The notes beneath the pieces are model-generated. The model saw only the letters and a program-made list of their open reading frames with translations. It had not been told where the DNA came from and did not search any database. A program made the position numbers and the translations under genes. From an uncultured Pelagibacteraceae bacterium (GTDB lineage: Bacteria; Pseudomonadota; Alphaproteobacteria; Pelagibacterales; Pelagibacteraceae), in assembly GCA_902532525.1 (NCBI GenBank), contig CACAIK010000005.1, positions 1 to 64,000 on the forward strand: 64,000 nt of DNA, in the 5' to 3' direction. This document shows positions 33,236 through 44,637 of the stretch, piece after piece (the first letter of the stretch is position 1; each line of letters starts with the position of its first letter).

Positions 33236-34263
33236 TAGATAGCTTCCTCAAGTTTTTTAGATAATTCAGCAATGTTATCTGGTGGCCAGTTTGGAATTTC
33301 CATACCGAGATATAATGACATTCCTGTTAATACTTCTTTAATCTCATTTAGTGATTTTCTTCCAAAATTAGGTGTTCTTAGCATTTCGCCTTCCGATTTT
33401 TGAACCAAATCACCTATATAAATAATGTTATCATTTTTTAAACAATTCATTGATCTTACAGAAAGTTCTAATTCATCAACTTTTCTTAATAAATTTTTAT
33501 TAAATTCTGGCTCAGAAGGTTGTTCTTTAACAATAACTTCTTGTGGTTCATCAAAATTAACAAACATGCCTAATTGATCTTGAAAAATTCTAGCTGAATA
33601 TGCAACAGCATCTTCGGCTGAGATTGATCCATTTGTCTCAACTTCCATCGTTAATTTATCATAATCTAAGGCTTTTCCTTCTCTAGCTGTACTTACTGAG
33701 TAAGATACTTTTTTTACTGGACTAAATAATGAATCTATTGGAATTAAACCTAAAGGTGGTTCCTCTGGTTTATTCATATCTGCTGAGACATATCCTTTCC
33801 CAGTACCCACTGACATTTCCATATGAAATTTTGTATTCTCATCTAAGTTACAAATAACTAAATCTGGATTTAAAATTTCAATATCAGCAACTGGTGTTAT
33901 ATTAGATGCTTTAATTTCACCTGGACCTTTAGCATCAAGTATTAATTTTTTTGGCTCATCAGAAGAACTTTTGAGAGCTAAGGATTTTACATTTAGTACT
34001 ATATCAGTTACATCTTCTCTGACACCTTTAATTGAAGTAAATTCATGCAATACACCATCTATTTGAATAGATGTTACAGCAGTACCTCTAATAGAAGAAA
34101 GAAGAATTCTTCTTAGGGAATTACCAAGAGTTAATCCATATCCTTTCTCAAGTGGTTCAGCAGTGATTTTTGCGAATGCTTTGTCATCACTTAATTGAAC
34201 ATCTAGTTTTGCTGGTTTAATTAATGATTTCCAATTTTTTGAATTTACCTCTGTTTGCTCCAT
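33235..34263 (-). CDS. rpoA: RNA polymerase subunit alpha
   Basis: [18 protein letters not shown]; alpha[20 protein letters not shown]. Confidence 0.98.
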   Translation of the reverse strand: MEQTEVNSKNWKSLIKPAKLDVQLSDDKAFAKITAEPLEKGYGLTLGNSLRRILLSSIRGTAVTSIQIDGVLHEFTSIKGVREDVTDIVLNVKSLALKSSSDEPKKLILDAKGPGEIKASNITPVADIEILNPDLVICNLDENTKFHMEMSVGTGKGYVSADMNKPEEPPLGLIPIDSLFSPVKKVSYSVSTAREGKALDYDKLTMEVETNGSISAEDAVAYSARIFQDQLGMFVNFDEPQEVIVKEQPSEPEFNKNLLRKVDELELSVRSMNCLKNDNIIYIGDLVQKSEGEMLRTPNFGRKSLNEIKEVLTGMSLYLGMEIPNWPPDNIAELSKKLEEAI

Positions 34264-34700
34264 TAAACTCTCCTTTTTTTAGGTGGTCTAGTACCATTAT
34301 GTGGCATTGGTGTTGTGTCTTTAATTGATATAATTTTAAATCCTCTAGCTTGTAAAGCTCTCAAGGCTGTTTCTCTTCCAGAACCTGGTCCTTTTACTTC
34401 AACAGATAAAATTTTCATTCCAACCTCTAAAGCTTTCGCTGCTGCTGCATCAGCTGCAACTTGTGCTGCATATGGTGTGGATTTACGAGAACCTTTAAAT
34501 CCTTTTTGTCCAGCAGATGCCCAAGAAACTATATTTCCATTGGTATCTGCAATTGAAACGATAGTATTATTAAAAGTAGACTGTACATAAGCAATTCCAT
34601 TCAAAATATTCTTTTTACCTTTTTTCTTTTTTGAGTAAGAACTTTTTTTTGTTTTAACTTCTGTTTTCTGTTCTTTATTATCAACTACTTCTTTTTTCAT
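34263..34700 (-). CDS. rpsK: 30S ribosomal protein S11
   Basis: [36 protein letters not shown]. Confidence 0.98.
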   Translation of the reverse strand: MKKEVVDNKEQKTEVKTKKSSYSKKKKGKKNILNGIAYVQSTFNNTIVSIADTNGNIVSWASAGQKGFKGSRKSTPYAAQVAADAAAAKALEVGMKILSVEVKGPGSGRETALRALQARGFKIISIKDTTPMPHNGTRPPKKRRV

Positions 34701-35083
34701 TATTTTTTAAGTGGTGTTAATTTTTTTCCAGCTATAGCTATTGCTTTTCCTTTTCTTGTTCTAGAATTACATCTTGTTCTTTGTCCTCTGACTGGAAGTT
34801 TTTTTCTGTGTCTAGATCCTCTATAAGTTGCAAGATCAATTAATCTTTTTATACTTAATGAAGTATCTCTTCTTAAATCACCTTCAACAGTAAACTTCTG
34901 ATCTATATATTCTCTTATTTTCAAAATTTGATCATCAGTCAATTCATTTACTCTTTTTGATTTTGGTATTTCTAATGCACTGCAAATTTGGTTAGAAAAT
35001 TTATTCCCAATACCATAAATATAAGTAAGTCCAACATGAACTAATTTATTTTGTGGTATGTTTACACCTGCAATACGAGCCAT
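34700..35083 (-). CDS. rpsM: 30S ribosomal protein S13
   Basis: [28 protein letters not shown]. Confidence 0.98.
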   Translation of the reverse strand: MARIAGVNIPQNKLVHVGLTYIYGIGNKFSNQICSALEIPKSKRVNELTDDQILKIREYIDQKFTVEGDLRRDTSLSIKRLIDLATYRGSRHRKKLPVRGQRTRCNSRTRKGKAIAIAGKKLTPLKK

Positions 35084-35106
35084 AATTTTTGTGATAAATT
35101 GTGCCT

Positions 35107-35134
35107 TTTATATAAGAAGATTAGTCAAAGTCAA
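35107..35134 (-). promoter_or_regulatory. Candidate sigma70-type promoter for rpsM-rpsK-rpoA-rplQ
   Basis: Reverse strand TTGACT-N16-TATAAA in the only >50-bp gap of this part of the cluster. Confidence 0.55.
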
Positions 35135-35138
35135 CGTC

Positions 35139-35702
35139 TTAAACATTTAAAAAACCCTCTATTTTATTAGTAATTTGATCAATTTCCATTGCTCCATCAA
35201 TCTCATGAAAATTTGAATTTTTTGAGTAGTAATCTAATACAGGTCTAGTGGTTTCGATATAAGTATCATATCTCTTGAGAATTGTATCTAAATCGTCATC
35301 AGATCTTTTTTCTAAAATTTTTCTTTTTTTTATTCTTTCGACTATGGTTTCTTTATTAACATTTAAAAAAAAAATACAATCTATCTTTTGATTTGAATCT
35401 TTTAATAATATATCTAGATTTTTAGCTTGGCTTAGAGACCTTGGATAACCATCAAATATTAATTTTTCTCTTTTATTTGGGTCGACTACATGAATTTTTA
35501 ATAGACTATTTACAATCTCATCACTTACAAATTTTCCTTCGTTCATATTGTTTATTATTTTCTTTCCTATATCTGTATTTTTTTTTATTTCATCTCTTAA
35601 AATTTCACCTGTGGAAATTTGAAATCCATTTAATTTTTTTACTAAATATTTGGCTTGAGTACCTTTACCAGCTCCTGGAGGACCAAACAGAATTATATTC
35701 AC
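35139..35702 (-). CDS. adk: Adenylate kinase
   Basis: MNIILFGPPGAGKGTQAKYL; FDGYPRSLSQA. Confidence 0.97.
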   Translation of the reverse strand: MNIILFGPPGAGKGTQAKYLVKKLNGFQISTGEILRDEIKKNTDIGKKIINNMNEGKFVSDEIVNSLLKIHVVDPNKREKLIFDGYPRSLSQAKNLDILLKDSNQKIDCIFFLNVNKETIVERIKKRKILEKRSDDDLDTILKRYDTYIETTRPVLDYYSKNSNFHEIDGAMEIDQITNKIEGFLNV

Positions 35703-36983
35703 CTATCTACCAAATTTAGTTTTCTTAATAAGCTGTTCATATTGAGAACTCATCATCCTTGTTTGAATTTGTGTTACAGTGTCAATTGCAACAACAACAA
35801 CAATTAAAACAGAAGCACCACCTAAATAAAATGGAATTGGATAATTTGCGATTAAAAATTCTGGCATTAAACAGACTAGTGCAAGATATAATGCGCCTAT
35901 TGTTGTTAGTCTTGTTAATATAGTATCAATATAAAGTGCAGTACTTTCCCCAGGTCTTATTCCTGGAATAAATCCACCATATTTTCTTAAATTTTCAGCA
36001 GTTTCAGTAGGATTGAAAGTTATTGAAGTATAAAAAAAAGTAAAAAATATTATTCCAGATGCGTATAGTAACATGTACAGAGGTTGTCCCTGAGAAAAAT
36101 ATGATGAAATATTCAAAAATGTTTCATTTTGAGAAACATTAAAATTTGAAAAAGTGACTGGTAACAGTAACAATGCTGAGGCAAAAATTGCAGGTATTAC
36201 ACCTGCAGAATTAATTTTTAATGGCAGATGTGAAGAGTCCCCACCATACATTTTATTACCCATTTGCCTCTTTGGATAATTTATAAGAATTTTTCTTAAT
36301 GCTCTTTCCATAAATACAATAAACATTATTGTTCCGACAAGTAATAAAAATATAAAAATTATCATTACAGTTGAAATTGCTCCAGTTCTACCTAATTCAA
36401 ATGTTGTTACTAATGCTCTTGGAATTTCAGCAACAATGCCAGAAAAAATAATTAGTGAGATACCATTACCAATACCTCTTTGTGTTATTTGTTCACCAAG
36501 CCACATTAGAAAAATAGTTCCAGCAACAATAGTTGTAACTGTTGAAATTTTAAAAAATATTCCAGGATTAATAACTAAATCTGCTGACGACTCTAATCCA
36601 ACTGCCAATCCATATCCTTGTATAGTTGCTAACAATACAGTTCCATATCTAGTTATTTGAGTAATTTTTTGTCTTCCAATTTCACCTTGAGCCTTTAGAT
36701 TTTTAAAATATTCTGAAACACCAGTAAGTAACTGGACAATAATTGAAGAAGAGATATATGGCATTATTCCAAGAGCAAATATTGCCATTCTACTTACGGC
36801 ACCGCCTGCAAAAACGTTAAACATGCCTAATAAACCTTTTTGATTTCCCTCCATCATTATTTGAAGTTGTTCTGGATCAATTCCTGGTAGAGGAACGAAA
36901 GTACCCAATCGATAAACAGCAAGGATAAAAAGTGTAAAAAGTATTCTATTTCTTAAATCGTTAGATTGTGTTGAGCTACTCAT
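35703..36983 (-). CDS. secY: Preprotein translocase SecY
   Basis: VPLPGIDPEQL, ALGIMPYISSSIIVQLL, GFIPGIRPGEST. Confidence 0.98.
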   Translation of the reverse strand: MSSSTQSNDLRNRILFTLFILAVYRLGTFVPLPGIDPEQLQIMMEGNQKGLLGMFNVFAGGAVSRMAIFALGIMPYISSSIIVQLLTGVSEYFKNLKAQGEIGRQKITQITRYGTVLLATIQGYGLAVGLESSADLVINPGIFFKISTVTTIVAGTIFLMWLGEQITQRGIGNGISLIIFSGIVAEIPRALVTTFELGRTGAISTVMIIFIFLLLVGTIMFIVFMERALRKILINYPKRQMGNKMYGGDSSHLPLKINSAGVIPAIFASALLLLPVTFSNFNVSQNETFLNISSYFSQGQPLYMLLYASGIIFFTFFYTSITFNPTETAENLRKYGGFIPGIRPGESTALYIDTILTRLTTIGALYLALVCLMPEFLIANYPIPFYLGGASVLIVVVVAIDTVTQIQTRMMSSQYEQLIKKTKFGR

Positions 36984-37444
36984 TATTTAGATTGATTTTT
37001 AACAGTAATTTGTCCACCAGCTTTTTCAATTTTCTCTTTTGCGGTTTTAGAAGAATAATCCGCTTCAATATCGATTTTAGAGTTAAAATTACCATTTGAT
37101 AAAACTTTAAATTTATTAACTGATTTTCTGAATAATTTTGATTCTTTAAATGTATTAATATTTATTTTTGTATCCGTTTTAATTTTTTTATTGTCAATAA
37201 GATTTTGTAAATCACCCAAGTTTATTACAGCTATATTATTTTTGTTTACAGGCTTAAAACCTCTTTTAGGTAGTCTTCTATATAATGGCATTTGACCACC
37301 TTCAAAACTTTTTATAGCCACTCCAGATCTTGATTTTTGACCTTTTACACCTCTGCCAGATGTTTTGCCTTTACCAGATCCTATTCCTCTTCCTACACGA
37401 ATTTTTTTTATTTTATGATTATTTAATGTATTTAAAGATGTCAT
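36983..37444 (-). CDS. rplO: 50S ribosomal protein L15
   Basis: RVGRGIGSGKGKTSGRGVKGQKSRSG. Confidence 0.97.
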   Translation of the reverse strand: MTSLNTLNNHKIKKIRVGRGIGSGKGKTSGRGVKGQKSRSGVAIKSFEGGQMPLYRRLPKRGFKPVNKNNIAVINLGDLQNLIDNKKIKTDTKININTFKESKLFRKSVNKFKVLSNGNFNSKIDIEADYSSKTAKEKIEKAGGQITVKNQSK

Positions 37445-37944
37445 TATCCCCTTTTCTCAATTATTTCAGATATTTTTTTATTTCTTAAATTAGAAATATT
37501 TTTTGGTGAATTCTGATTTGATAAAGCTTTTATACAAGCTCTAATTACATTATGCGGATTTGCAGTACCCAAAGATTTAGCTACTATATCTTTTATACCA
37601 AGCACCTCACAGACGGCTCTAACTGGACCACCAGCTATTATACCAGTTCCTTTAGGTGCTGATCTTAATTTAATTTTTCCAGCACCATCTTTGCCATAAA
37701 TATCATGATGAATTGTACGTCCATCTCTTAAAGGTATTTGTATCAATTTTCTTCTAGCCAACTCATTTGCTTTTTTGATTGCATCAGGAACTTGTTTTGC
37801 TTTTGCATGAGCAATTCCAATTTTTCCATTCTGATTTCCAACTACTACTAAAGCTGAAAACCCAAATCTTCTTCCACCTTTCACAACTTTAGTTATTCTG
37901 TTTATGTGCACTAGTTTTTCTACAAATTCTGTATTTTTTTCCAT
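37444..37944 (-). CDS. rpsE: 30S ribosomal protein S5
   Basis: FVEKLVHINRITKVVKGGRRFGFSALVVVG. Confidence 0.98.
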   Translation of the reverse strand: MEKNTEFVEKLVHINRITKVVKGGRRFGFSALVVVGNQNGKIGIAHAKAKQVPDAIKKANELARRKLIQIPLRDGRTIHHDIYGKDGAGKIKLRSAPKGTGIIAGGPVRAVCEVLGIKDIVAKSLGTANPHNVIRACIKALSNQNSPKNISNLRNKKISEIIEKRG

Positions 37945-37947
37945 ATT

Positions 37948-38298
37948 TTAAAATTCCATTCCATTTTTTCTTAGTGTTTCAGCAAAAATTTTAATTCTTC
38001 CATGATATTTATAAATACCTCTGTCAAAATAAATTTTCTTGATATTCTTTTCATTTGCTTTTTTTGCAAGAATTTCAGCAACCATAGTTGATAACTCTGA
38101 TTTGTTTGTTTTTTTTCCTTTAATTTCTTTGTCTATCGATGAAGCAGAGACTAATGTAATATTTTTTACATCATCTATTATTTGTGCACTTATATTTTTT
38201 GTGGATCTTGAAACACTCAATCTATATCTATCTGAAGAAACTTTTTTAAGTTTTTTTCTAACTCTAAATCTTTTTCTTTCAATTGTGCTTAATCTCAT
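37948..38298 (-). CDS. rplR: 50S ribosomal protein L18
   Basis: [48 protein letters not shown]. Confidence 0.97.
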   Translation of the reverse strand: MRLSTIERKRFRVRKKLKKVSSDRYRLSVSRSTKNISAQIIDDVKNITLVSASSIDKEIKGKKTNKSELSTMVAEILAKKANEKNIKKIYFDRGIYKYHGRIKIFAETLRKNGMEF

Positions 38299-38837
38299 TA
38301 TTTTTTCTTACCTTCTTTTCTTAAAATATACTGACCTTTTTCCTTTATGCCTTTTCCTTTATAGGGTTCAGGTGGTCTAATGCTTTTAATTTGTGAAGCA
38401 ACCATACCTACTTGTTGTTTATTTGAGCCACTTATTTTCAAAGTTGTTTGTTTTTCAACTGTTATTTTGATACCATCTGGTATATCGTAGTTGATGTCAT
38501 GACTAAATCCTAGCTGCATATTTAAAATATTTCCTTTTAGAGCAGCTCTAAAACCAACACCTGTAAGTTCAAGTATTTTTTCATAGCCACTGCTTGCTCC
38601 AATAATAGCATTATTAAGCAAGCTTCTATTCATACCCCATAATCTTTTAGACATATCATCAAGTTTTTTAGGTTTTATTGATACATCCTTGCCTTCATTA
38701 ATATTAAGTTCAAACATTTCTAAGTCTAATTTAATTGCTTGTTTACCGAGAGGTCCCTCAACGTTAACTGTATTACCGGTTAGTAAAACTTTTACTTTTT
38801 CTGGAATTGGTATATTTATTTTTCCTATTTTAGACAT
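38298..38837 (-). CDS. rplF: 50S ribosomal protein L6
   Basis: [30 protein letters not shown]. Confidence 0.98.
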   Translation of the reverse strand: MSKIGKINIPIPEKVKVLLTGNTVNVEGPLGKQAIKLDLEMFELNINEGKDVSIKPKKLDDMSKRLWGMNRSLLNNAIIGASSGYEKILELTGVGFRAALKGNILNMQLGFSHDINYDIPDGIKITVEKQTTLKISGSNKQQVGMVASQIKSIRPPEPYKGKGIKEKGQYILRKEGKKK

Positions 38838-39229
38838 TAAAATACCTTACAAATAATTTCACCACCAAGTTTTTTCTTCCTTGCATCAACATCAGTCATG
38901 ACTCCTTGTGGTGTAGATACAATTGCTATACCAAGACCATTATTTATTTTTGGAAGACTGCTTGCGCTAGAAAAAATTCTTCTACCTGGCTTCGAAATTC
39001 TTTCAATTGTATTTATAACTGGATTTCCCGAGTTATATTTTAAGTTAATTTCAATTGAAGGTTTTTTGTCATCATTAATTTTATAACCTATAATATAGCC
39101 TTCTGCCTTCAATACATCTGCAATTTTAGATTTAAATTTTGACGAAGGCAAAGAAACTTTACTGTGATTTCTTACTTGAGCATTTTTAATTCTAGCTAGC
39201 ATATCTCCTATTGGATCACTTAAACTCAT
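38837..39229 (-). CDS. rpsH: 30S ribosomal protein S8
   Basis: LSDPIGDMLARIKNAQ; GLGIAIVSTPQGVMTD. Confidence 0.98.
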   Translation of the reverse strand: MSLSDPIGDMLARIKNAQVRNHSKVSLPSSKFKSKIADVLKAEGYIIGYKINDDKKPSIEINLKYNSGNPVINTIERISKPGRRIFSSASSLPKINNGLGIAIVSTPQGVMTDVDARKKKLGGEIICKVF

Positions 39230-39239
39230 ATTATCCTTT

Positions 39240-39545
39240 CTACCAACTCGATTTTACCATTCCAGGAATTTTACCCTCTAAACCAAGTTGTCGAAGGGCA
39301 ATCCTTGAAATTTTTAATTTTCGATAAACACCGTGTGGTCTACCTGTAATTTGACATCTATTCATAACTCTGACCTTTGCAGAATTACGAGGTAATTTTG
39401 ATAACTTTTGTTGTGCTTTGAACCTTTCTTCTAATGATAATTTTTTATCCATTATTATTTTTTTTAGTTTCAATCTCTTCTTATAAAATTTATCTGATAA
39501 TTTTATTCTTTTATTATTCTTGTTAATTGCACTCATTTTAGCCAT
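39240..39545 (-). CDS. rpsN: 30S ribosomal protein S14 (non-zinc type)
   Basis: [44 protein letters not shown]. Confidence 0.97.
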   Translation of the reverse strand: MAKMSAINKNNKRIKLSDKFYKKRLKLKKIIMDKKLSLEERFKAQQKLSKLPRNSAKVRVMNRCQITGRPHGVYRKLKISRIALRQLGLEGKIPGMVKSSW

Positions 39546-40099
39546 TAATTACTCCTTTTTTCTCTAAATGGAAAATTTAAATGTTTTAATAATTCAAAAC
39601 TGTGTTCTACTTTTTGTGATTTAATAACAATTGTAATATCTAAACCTCTAATTTTATCAACTTTATCAAAATTTACTTCAGGAAATATAATATGTTCTTT
39701 AACACCGAAAGTATAATTTCCATATTTATCAAAACCATTTGGATTTAATCCTCTAAAATCTTTTATTCTTGGTAAAGCTATATTTGTTAATCTATCTATA
39801 AATTCGTACATCTTATTTTTTCTTAATGTAACCTTCAAACCTGAATTAGTGTTTTTTCTAGTTTTAAAATTTGCTATCGATTTTTTAAATTTAGTTATTA
39901 CTGGCATTTGACCAGTGATGTTTGCTAAATCTTCTTGGCACGATTTTAATATTTTCTGATCATTTCCATCAAGACCTAAACCCATATTTAAAACTATTTT
40001 TTGTATTCTTGGACCCATGTATAAATTTTTATAGCCAAATTTTTCTTTTAATGTTGGCTCAATTTCTTTGGATATGGTCTGTTTTAATCTAGGTGTCAT
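39545..40099 (-). CDS. rplE: 50S ribosomal protein L5
   Basis: [39 protein letters not shown]. Confidence 0.98.
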   Translation of the reverse strand: MTPRLKQTISKEIEPTLKEKFGYKNLYMGPRIQKIVLNMGLGLDGNDQKILKSCQEDLANITGQMPVITKFKKSIANFKTRKNTNSGLKVTLRKNKMYEFIDRLTNIALPRIKDFRGLNPNGFDKYGNYTFGVKEHIIFPEVNFDKVDKIRGLDITIVIKSQKVEHSFELLKHLNFPFREKRSN

Positions 40100-40338
40100 T
40101 ATTTTTTAGCCTCACTTTTATTTTTGGTATCAAATATTGCTAAATTCGAGAGATGTATAAAGTTTTCTTTTGAAACTATTCCACCTTTCTTTTCTTTTGT
40201 AGTTTTCAGATGTTTTTTTACCATGTTAATACCTTTAACTTTTGCCCTATTATTTTTTCTATCAATTTCAATTACGTCACCATCTTTGTTTTTATCCTTA
40301 CCGGTCAATATTTTTACTTTAACACCTTTTTTAATCAT
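40099..40338 (-). CDS. rplX: 50S ribosomal protein L24
   Basis: [28 protein letters not shown]. Confidence 0.95.
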   Translation of the reverse strand: MIKKGVKVKILTGKDKNKDGDVIEIDRKNNRAKVKGINMVKKHLKTTKEKKGGIVSKENFIHLSNLAIFDTKNKSEAKK

Positions 40339-40706
40339 TATAATACCTCTGGTGCCAATGAAATTATTTTCATTTGGCCTCTATTTCTTAACTCTCTAGT
40401 AACAGGACCAAAAATCCTAGTACCTATTGGCTCTCCTTTGTCATCTGTCAGAACAGCTGCATTGTTATCAAATCTTACTTTGGATCCATCATTTCTATGA
40501 ATTCCTTTTTTAACTCTAACGACAACAGCTTTATGGACCGCACCCTTTTTAACCTTTCCTTTGGGAATTGCTTCTTTAACTGCTACAACGATTGTATCAC
40601 CAATACTTGCGTATCTTCTTTTAGATCCACCTAATACTTTTATGCATTCAATTTTTTTGGCACCCGTATTATCAGCTACAAATAATTCTGTTTGAACTTG
40701 TATCAT
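40338..40706 (-). CDS. rplN: 50S ribosomal protein L14
   Basis: [28 protein letters not shown]. Confidence 0.98.
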   Translation of the reverse strand: MIQVQTELFVADNTGAKKIECIKVLGGSKRRYASIGDTIVVAVKEAIPKGKVKKGAVHKAVVVRVKKGIHRNDGSKVRFDNNAAVLTDDKGEPIGTRIFGPVTRELRNRGQMKIISLAPEVL

Positions 40707-40939
40707 TTTGAATCTCCTATTACTTCAAATTTTTTTGACTTTGAGTAAGGTTTGCACTCTTGTATCAATACTTTATCACCACTTTTATATTTATTCTCTT
40801 CATCGTGAACACTATATTTTTTTCTAGCTTTAATTACTTTTTTTAATACTGGATGTTGGTATTTTCTTTCAACTAAAACTGTTATAGTTTTATTTGGCTT
40901 ATCACTGACAACAATTCCATTTAATATTTTTTTAGGCAT
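40703..40939 (-). CDS. rpsQ: 30S ribosomal protein S17
   Basis: [29 protein letters not shown]. Confidence 0.96.
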   Translation of the reverse strand: MPKKILNGIVVSDKPNKTITVLVERKYQHPVLKKVIKARKKYSVHDEENKYKSGDKVLIQECKPYSKSKKFEVIGDSK

Positions 40940-41120
40940 CTTTTCTCACTACTAATGTTTTTAATCTTGCAATATTCTTCTTTGTTTCACTTATTTTTGA
41001 TGGACTTTTTATCTGACCATTAATTTTTTGAAATCTAAAGTTAAAAAGATCTTTTTTTAATTTTTCAATATCTTTCAAAGCTTGTTCTTTGGTCATTTTC
41101 TTTATCTCATTTTTTTTCAT
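40932..41120 (-). CDS. rpmC: 50S ribosomal protein L29
   Basis: [33 protein letters not shown]. Confidence 0.94.
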   Translation of the reverse strand: MKKNEIKKMTKEQALKDIEKLKKDLFNFRFQKINGQIKSPSKISETKKNIARLKTLVVRKDA

Positions 41121-41528
41121 TTAAATTCTCTTAATAAATTTACATTTAATAGGAAGTTTTGCCGATGCTTTGTATAAAGCCTCTCTAGCAATTTCTTCCG
41201 TTACACCGTCAACCTCAAATAAAATTCTTCCTGGTTTTACTCTGCATGCCCAAAATTCAGGTGAGCCTTTTCCTTTACCCATTCTTACCTCAGTAGGTTT
41301 TTTTGATACAGGTATATTAGGAAACATTCTTGTCCAAACTCTACCTTGTCTTTTCATGTGTCTTGTTAATGCTACTCTAGCTGCTTCTATCTGTCTGGAT
41401 ATAATTCTTTCTGGCTGGATTGCTTTCAGTCCAAAAGAACCATAGTTCATGGCATTACACCTCGAGGCATTGCCGTGAATTCTTCCTTTATGCGCTTTTC
41501 TGAATTTTGTTCTTGTTGGTTGTAACAT
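41121..41528 (-). CDS. rplP: 50S ribosomal protein L16
   Basis: [39 protein letters not shown]. Confidence 0.98.
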   Translation of the reverse strand: MLQPTRTKFRKAHKGRIHGNASRCNAMNYGSFGLKAIQPERIISRQIEAARVALTRHMKRQGRVWTRMFPNIPVSKKPTEVRMGKGKGSPEFWACRVKPGRILFEVDGVTEEIAREALYKASAKLPIKCKFIKRI

Positions 41529-41530
41529 TA

Positions 41531-42190
41531 TTATGTTTTGTTCCTTTCTTGGCTAAATTCTTTTGTAAAGATTTCACCTTTGTATATCCAAACTTTAATT
41601 CCAATTATTCCATAGGTGGTCAAAGCTTCTGCTTCAGCGTAGTCAATATCTGCTCTTAAAGTATGAGATGGAATACTTCCATCTCTTAACCATTCTGTTC
41701 TTGCAATTTCGTTTCCTCCAAGTCTTCCACTACAAGACACTTTAATTCCTTTAGCTCCTAATCTTAATGCAGATTGCATAGCTCTCTTCATTGCTCTCCT
41801 GTAAGAAACACGTTTAACTAACTGTTGAGCGATATTCTCGGCAACTAAAAATGAATTTGTTTCAGGTTTTTTAACCTCCTTAATATTTAGCACTATTTCA
41901 TTTGCGCTCAATCTTGATAATTTCCCTTTAATTTTTTCTATATCACTCCCCTTTTTTCCAATTACAAATCCAGGTCTAGAAGTATAAATTGTTACGAAAC
42001 ATTTTTTTGCCGATCTTTCTATCATTACTTTTGAGACACCTGAATTAATTACATTTTTTTTAATGAATTCTCTGATCTTAAAATCTTCAATCAAATAATT
42101 TCCAAAATCTTGTTTTTTTGCATACCAAACGGAATCCCATCCTCTATTGATACCCAATCTTAAGCCTACTGGATTAACCTTTTGTCCCAT
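41531..42190 (-). CDS. rpsC: 30S ribosomal protein S3
   Basis: [24 protein letters not shown]. Confidence 0.98.
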   Translation of the reverse strand: MGQKVNPVGLRLGINRGWDSVWYAKKQDFGNYLIEDFKIREFIKKNVINSGVSKVMIERSAKKCFVTIYTSRPGFVIGKKGSDIEKIKGKLSRLSANEIVLNIKEVKKPETNSFLVAENIAQQLVKRVSYRRAMKRAMQSALRLGAKGIKVSCSGRLGGNEIARTEWLRDGSIPSHTLRADIDYAEAEALTTYGIIGIKVWIYKGEIFTKEFSQERNKT

Positions 42191-42569
42191 GTTCCTTCTC
42201 TTTTTGTTTCATTTGTTCACTCAAAACTATTGTTACATTTGAATATGGTTTCATAATTTCTGCAGCTCTACCTTTGGCTCTAGCTCTAAATCTTTTCATT
42301 ATTACCTGTTTTCCACAGAAAGCTTCCTTAACTACTAGATTGTCAATATCGTGTTGAAAATTATTTTCTGCATTAGCAACTGCTGACGAAATTGTTTTTT
42401 TAACATCTTTAGAAATTCTTTTTTCTGAGAAAGATAAATCTCTAATTGCAATTTCTACTTTTTTACCAACTATTGATTTAAGTATAGGTTTTAATTTTCT
42501 TACACTAGATCTTACATTCTTATTTATTGATCTAACTTGTTTTAAATCTATATCTTTATTTTTACTCAT
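42174..42569 (-). CDS. rplV: 50S ribosomal protein L22
   Basis: [26 protein letters not shown]; order in S10 operon. Confidence 0.95.
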   Translation of the reverse strand: MSKNKDIDLKQVRSINKNVRSSVRKLKPILKSIVGKKVEIAIRDLSFSEKRISKDVKKTISSAVANAENNFQHDIDNLVVKEAFCGKQVIMKRFRARAKGRAAEIMKPYSNVTIVLSEQMKQKEKEHGTKG

Positions 42570-42571
42570 AT

Positions 42572-42880
42572 TTATTTCTTATCAGTTCCCTTTGCTCCAC
42601 CCTCAACTTTTGCTTTTTTATCAGCTGGTGTATGACCAAAAAACTGTCTTGTTGGTGCAAATTCACCAAATTTATGTCCTACCATGTCTTCTGATACAGT
42701 TATTGGTATAAATTTTTTACCGTTATAAATTAAAAAACTAAATCCTACAAAGTCAGGTATTATTGTTGACTTTCTAGACCAAGTCTTAATTGGTTTTTTA
42801 TTAGGATCGTTTTTGATCTTTTCAACTTTTTTAATTAAGCTTTCCTCAACAAACGGTCCTTTCCAAACAGATCTTGCCAT
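42572..42880 (-). CDS. rpsS: 30S ribosomal protein S19
   Basis: [31 protein letters not shown]. Confidence 0.98.
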   Translation of the reverse strand: MARSVWKGPFVEESLIKKVEKIKNDPNKKPIKTWSRKSTIIPDFVGFSFLIYNGKKFIPITVSEDMVGHKFGEFAPTRQFFGHTPADKKAKVEGGAKGTDKK

Positions 42881-42883
42881 AAA

Positions 42884-43717
42884 TTAAGCTCTCTTCTTCT
42901 TTCTTCTTCTTATTATAAATTTATCAGTTCTTTTATTATCTCTTGTTTTTAATCCTTTAGCTGATTGCCCAGTAGGAGAAACAGGATGTCTACCACCTGC
43001 AGATTTCCCTTCACCACCACCATGAGGGTGATCGACTGGATTTTTAACAACTCCTCTTGTATGTGGTCTTCTTCCCAACCATCTTGATCGACCTGCTTTA
43101 CCGATTTTAATGTTTTTTTGATCTGGATTAGATAATACTCCAATTGTAGCCAACGCTCTTGAATCTATTTTTCTAACTTCACCTGAAGTCATTTTTATAA
43201 TTGAGTAATTTCCATCAATACCAGATATCGTTACGGAAGAACCGGCTGCTCTTGCTATTTTTCCACCAGCACCTGGCTGTATTTCAACATTATGTATATT
43301 AATACCTACTGGAATATCTTGTAATGGTAAACAATTTCCTATTTTAATTTCTGAAGAAGAACCATTTTGAATATGATCACCAACTTTTATTTTTTGTGGA
43401 GCAAGATAATAGAATTTTTGATTATCCTCAAATTTAACCAACATTATATGGCATGACCTGTTTGGGTCATACTCAATTCTTTCTACAATTGCCTTCATAC
43501 CGTTCTTTTTTCTATAAAAATCTATTTTTCTATATTTATGTTTATGTCCACCCCCATGATTTCTTGAGGTTATTCGACCATAATTATTTCTTCCTTTTGA
43601 AGAATAATTTGCACTTGTTAATGGTTTATATGGTTTACCTTTCCAAAGACCTTCTCTACTAGTCAGTATAGTGCCTCTAGTAGATTTTGTGTAAGGTTTA
43701 AATGTTTTTAAAGCCAT
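42884..43717 (-). CDS. rplB: 50S ribosomal protein L2
   Basis: GRITSRNHGGGHKHKYR; NPVDHPHGGGEGKSAGGRHPVSPTG. Confidence 0.98.
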   Translation of the reverse strand: MALKTFKPYTKSTRGTILTSREGLWKGKPYKPLTSANYSSKGRNNYGRITSRNHGGGHKHKYRKIDFYRKKNGMKAIVERIEYDPNRSCHIMLVKFEDNQKFYYLAPQKIKVGDHIQNGSSSEIKIGNCLPLQDIPVGINIHNVEIQPGAGGKIARAAGSSVTISGIDGNYSIIKMTSGEVRKIDSRALATIGVLSNPDQKNIKIGKAGRSRWLGRRPHTRGVVKNPVDHPHGGGEGKSAGGRHPVSPTGQSAKGLKTRDNKRTDKFIIRRRKKKRA

Positions 43718-43720
43718 AAC

Positions 43721-44014
43721 TTAAATGCCTGTTGTTAAGTCAATATTTTGACCTTTTTTAAGGGTAATAATTGCTTTTTTAAAACCCTTTTTTTTAACTT
43801 TTTTTCCTCTAGTAGATTTAATTAGTGTTTTTTTATTAATAATATTAATTTTTGTGACATTGACTTTAAAAATTTTTTCAATTGAACCTTTTAAAGTTTT
43901 TTTATTAGCACTTTGAGGTACCTTAAAAACAATTTTATTTTGCTCTGATAAATTTGTCGATTTTTCAGTCACTACAGGAAACAAGATTTTATCGTATAGG
44001 CTTAGTTTTTCCAT
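43721..44014 (-). CDS. rplW: 50S ribosomal protein L23
   Basis: ILFPVVTEKSTNLSEQNKIVFKV. Confidence 0.96.
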   Translation of the reverse strand: MEKLSLYDKILFPVVTEKSTNLSEQNKIVFKVPQSANKKTLKGSIEKIFKVNVTKINIINKKTLIKSTRGKKVKKKGFKKAIITLKKGQNIDLTTGI

Positions 44015-44637
44015 TATTCATACCTTTTTTCTAATTCTTTAACTGAACTTACAGTAAAGATAATTTTTTTATATTTAACTAAATCAAATGCACTGAAATG
44101 ATTTGCATCTGTTAATTTGACATTAGGAATATTTTTAGTTGACCTTAAGATATTATCTTTAGATTTTGTATCCACTATTAATAATGAGTTATTTGCATCA
44201 AACTTTTTTAAAAGTTCGAACATTTCTTTTGTTTTTTCAATTTTTTCTCCAAAATCATCAAAAATAATTACGTTATTCGATTTATTTTTTTCAGTGATAA
44301 GTGAGGCTATACTCATTTTCTTTTCACTCTTATTTAATTTTCTGTTTTTGTAGTTATCCTGACCTTTTGGTCCATGAGCTATTCCCCCACCTACAAATAT
44401 GGGAGCCTTTTTACTAGAGTGTCTTGCATTTCCAGTACCTTTTTGTGAGTAAATCTTAGATGTTGAGCCAGTTATTTCGTTTCTTTGCTTTGTCTTTGCT
44501 TTTCTACCTTTAAAGTTTGCATTTAATTTATAGATTACACCGCTCACTAATTTATTGTTAACTTTAGCACTAAAAATTTTATCTAGCACTTCTATACTCT
44601 GTTTTTTTCCATCAATACTTAATTTATCTATTTTCAT
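44014..44637 (-). CDS. rplD: 50S ribosomal protein L4
   Basis: QKGTGNARHSSKKAPIFVGGGIAHGPKG. Confidence 0.97.
   Translation of the reverse strand: MKIDKLSIDGKKQSIEVLDKIFSAKVNNKLVSGVIYKLNANFKGRKAKTKQRNEITGSTSKIYSQKGTGNARHSSKKAPIFVGGGIAHGPKGQDNYKNRKLNKSEKKMSIASLITEKNKSNNVIIFDDFGEKIEKTKEMFELLKKFDANNSLLIVDTKSKDNILRSTKNIPNVKLTDANHFSAFDLVKYKKIIFTVSSVKELEKRYE

Noticed and set aside
43453-43470. ATGACC-N6-GGTCAT inverted repeat inside rplB
   Set aside because: Short repeat wholly inside a conserved coding region; explained by codon choice.
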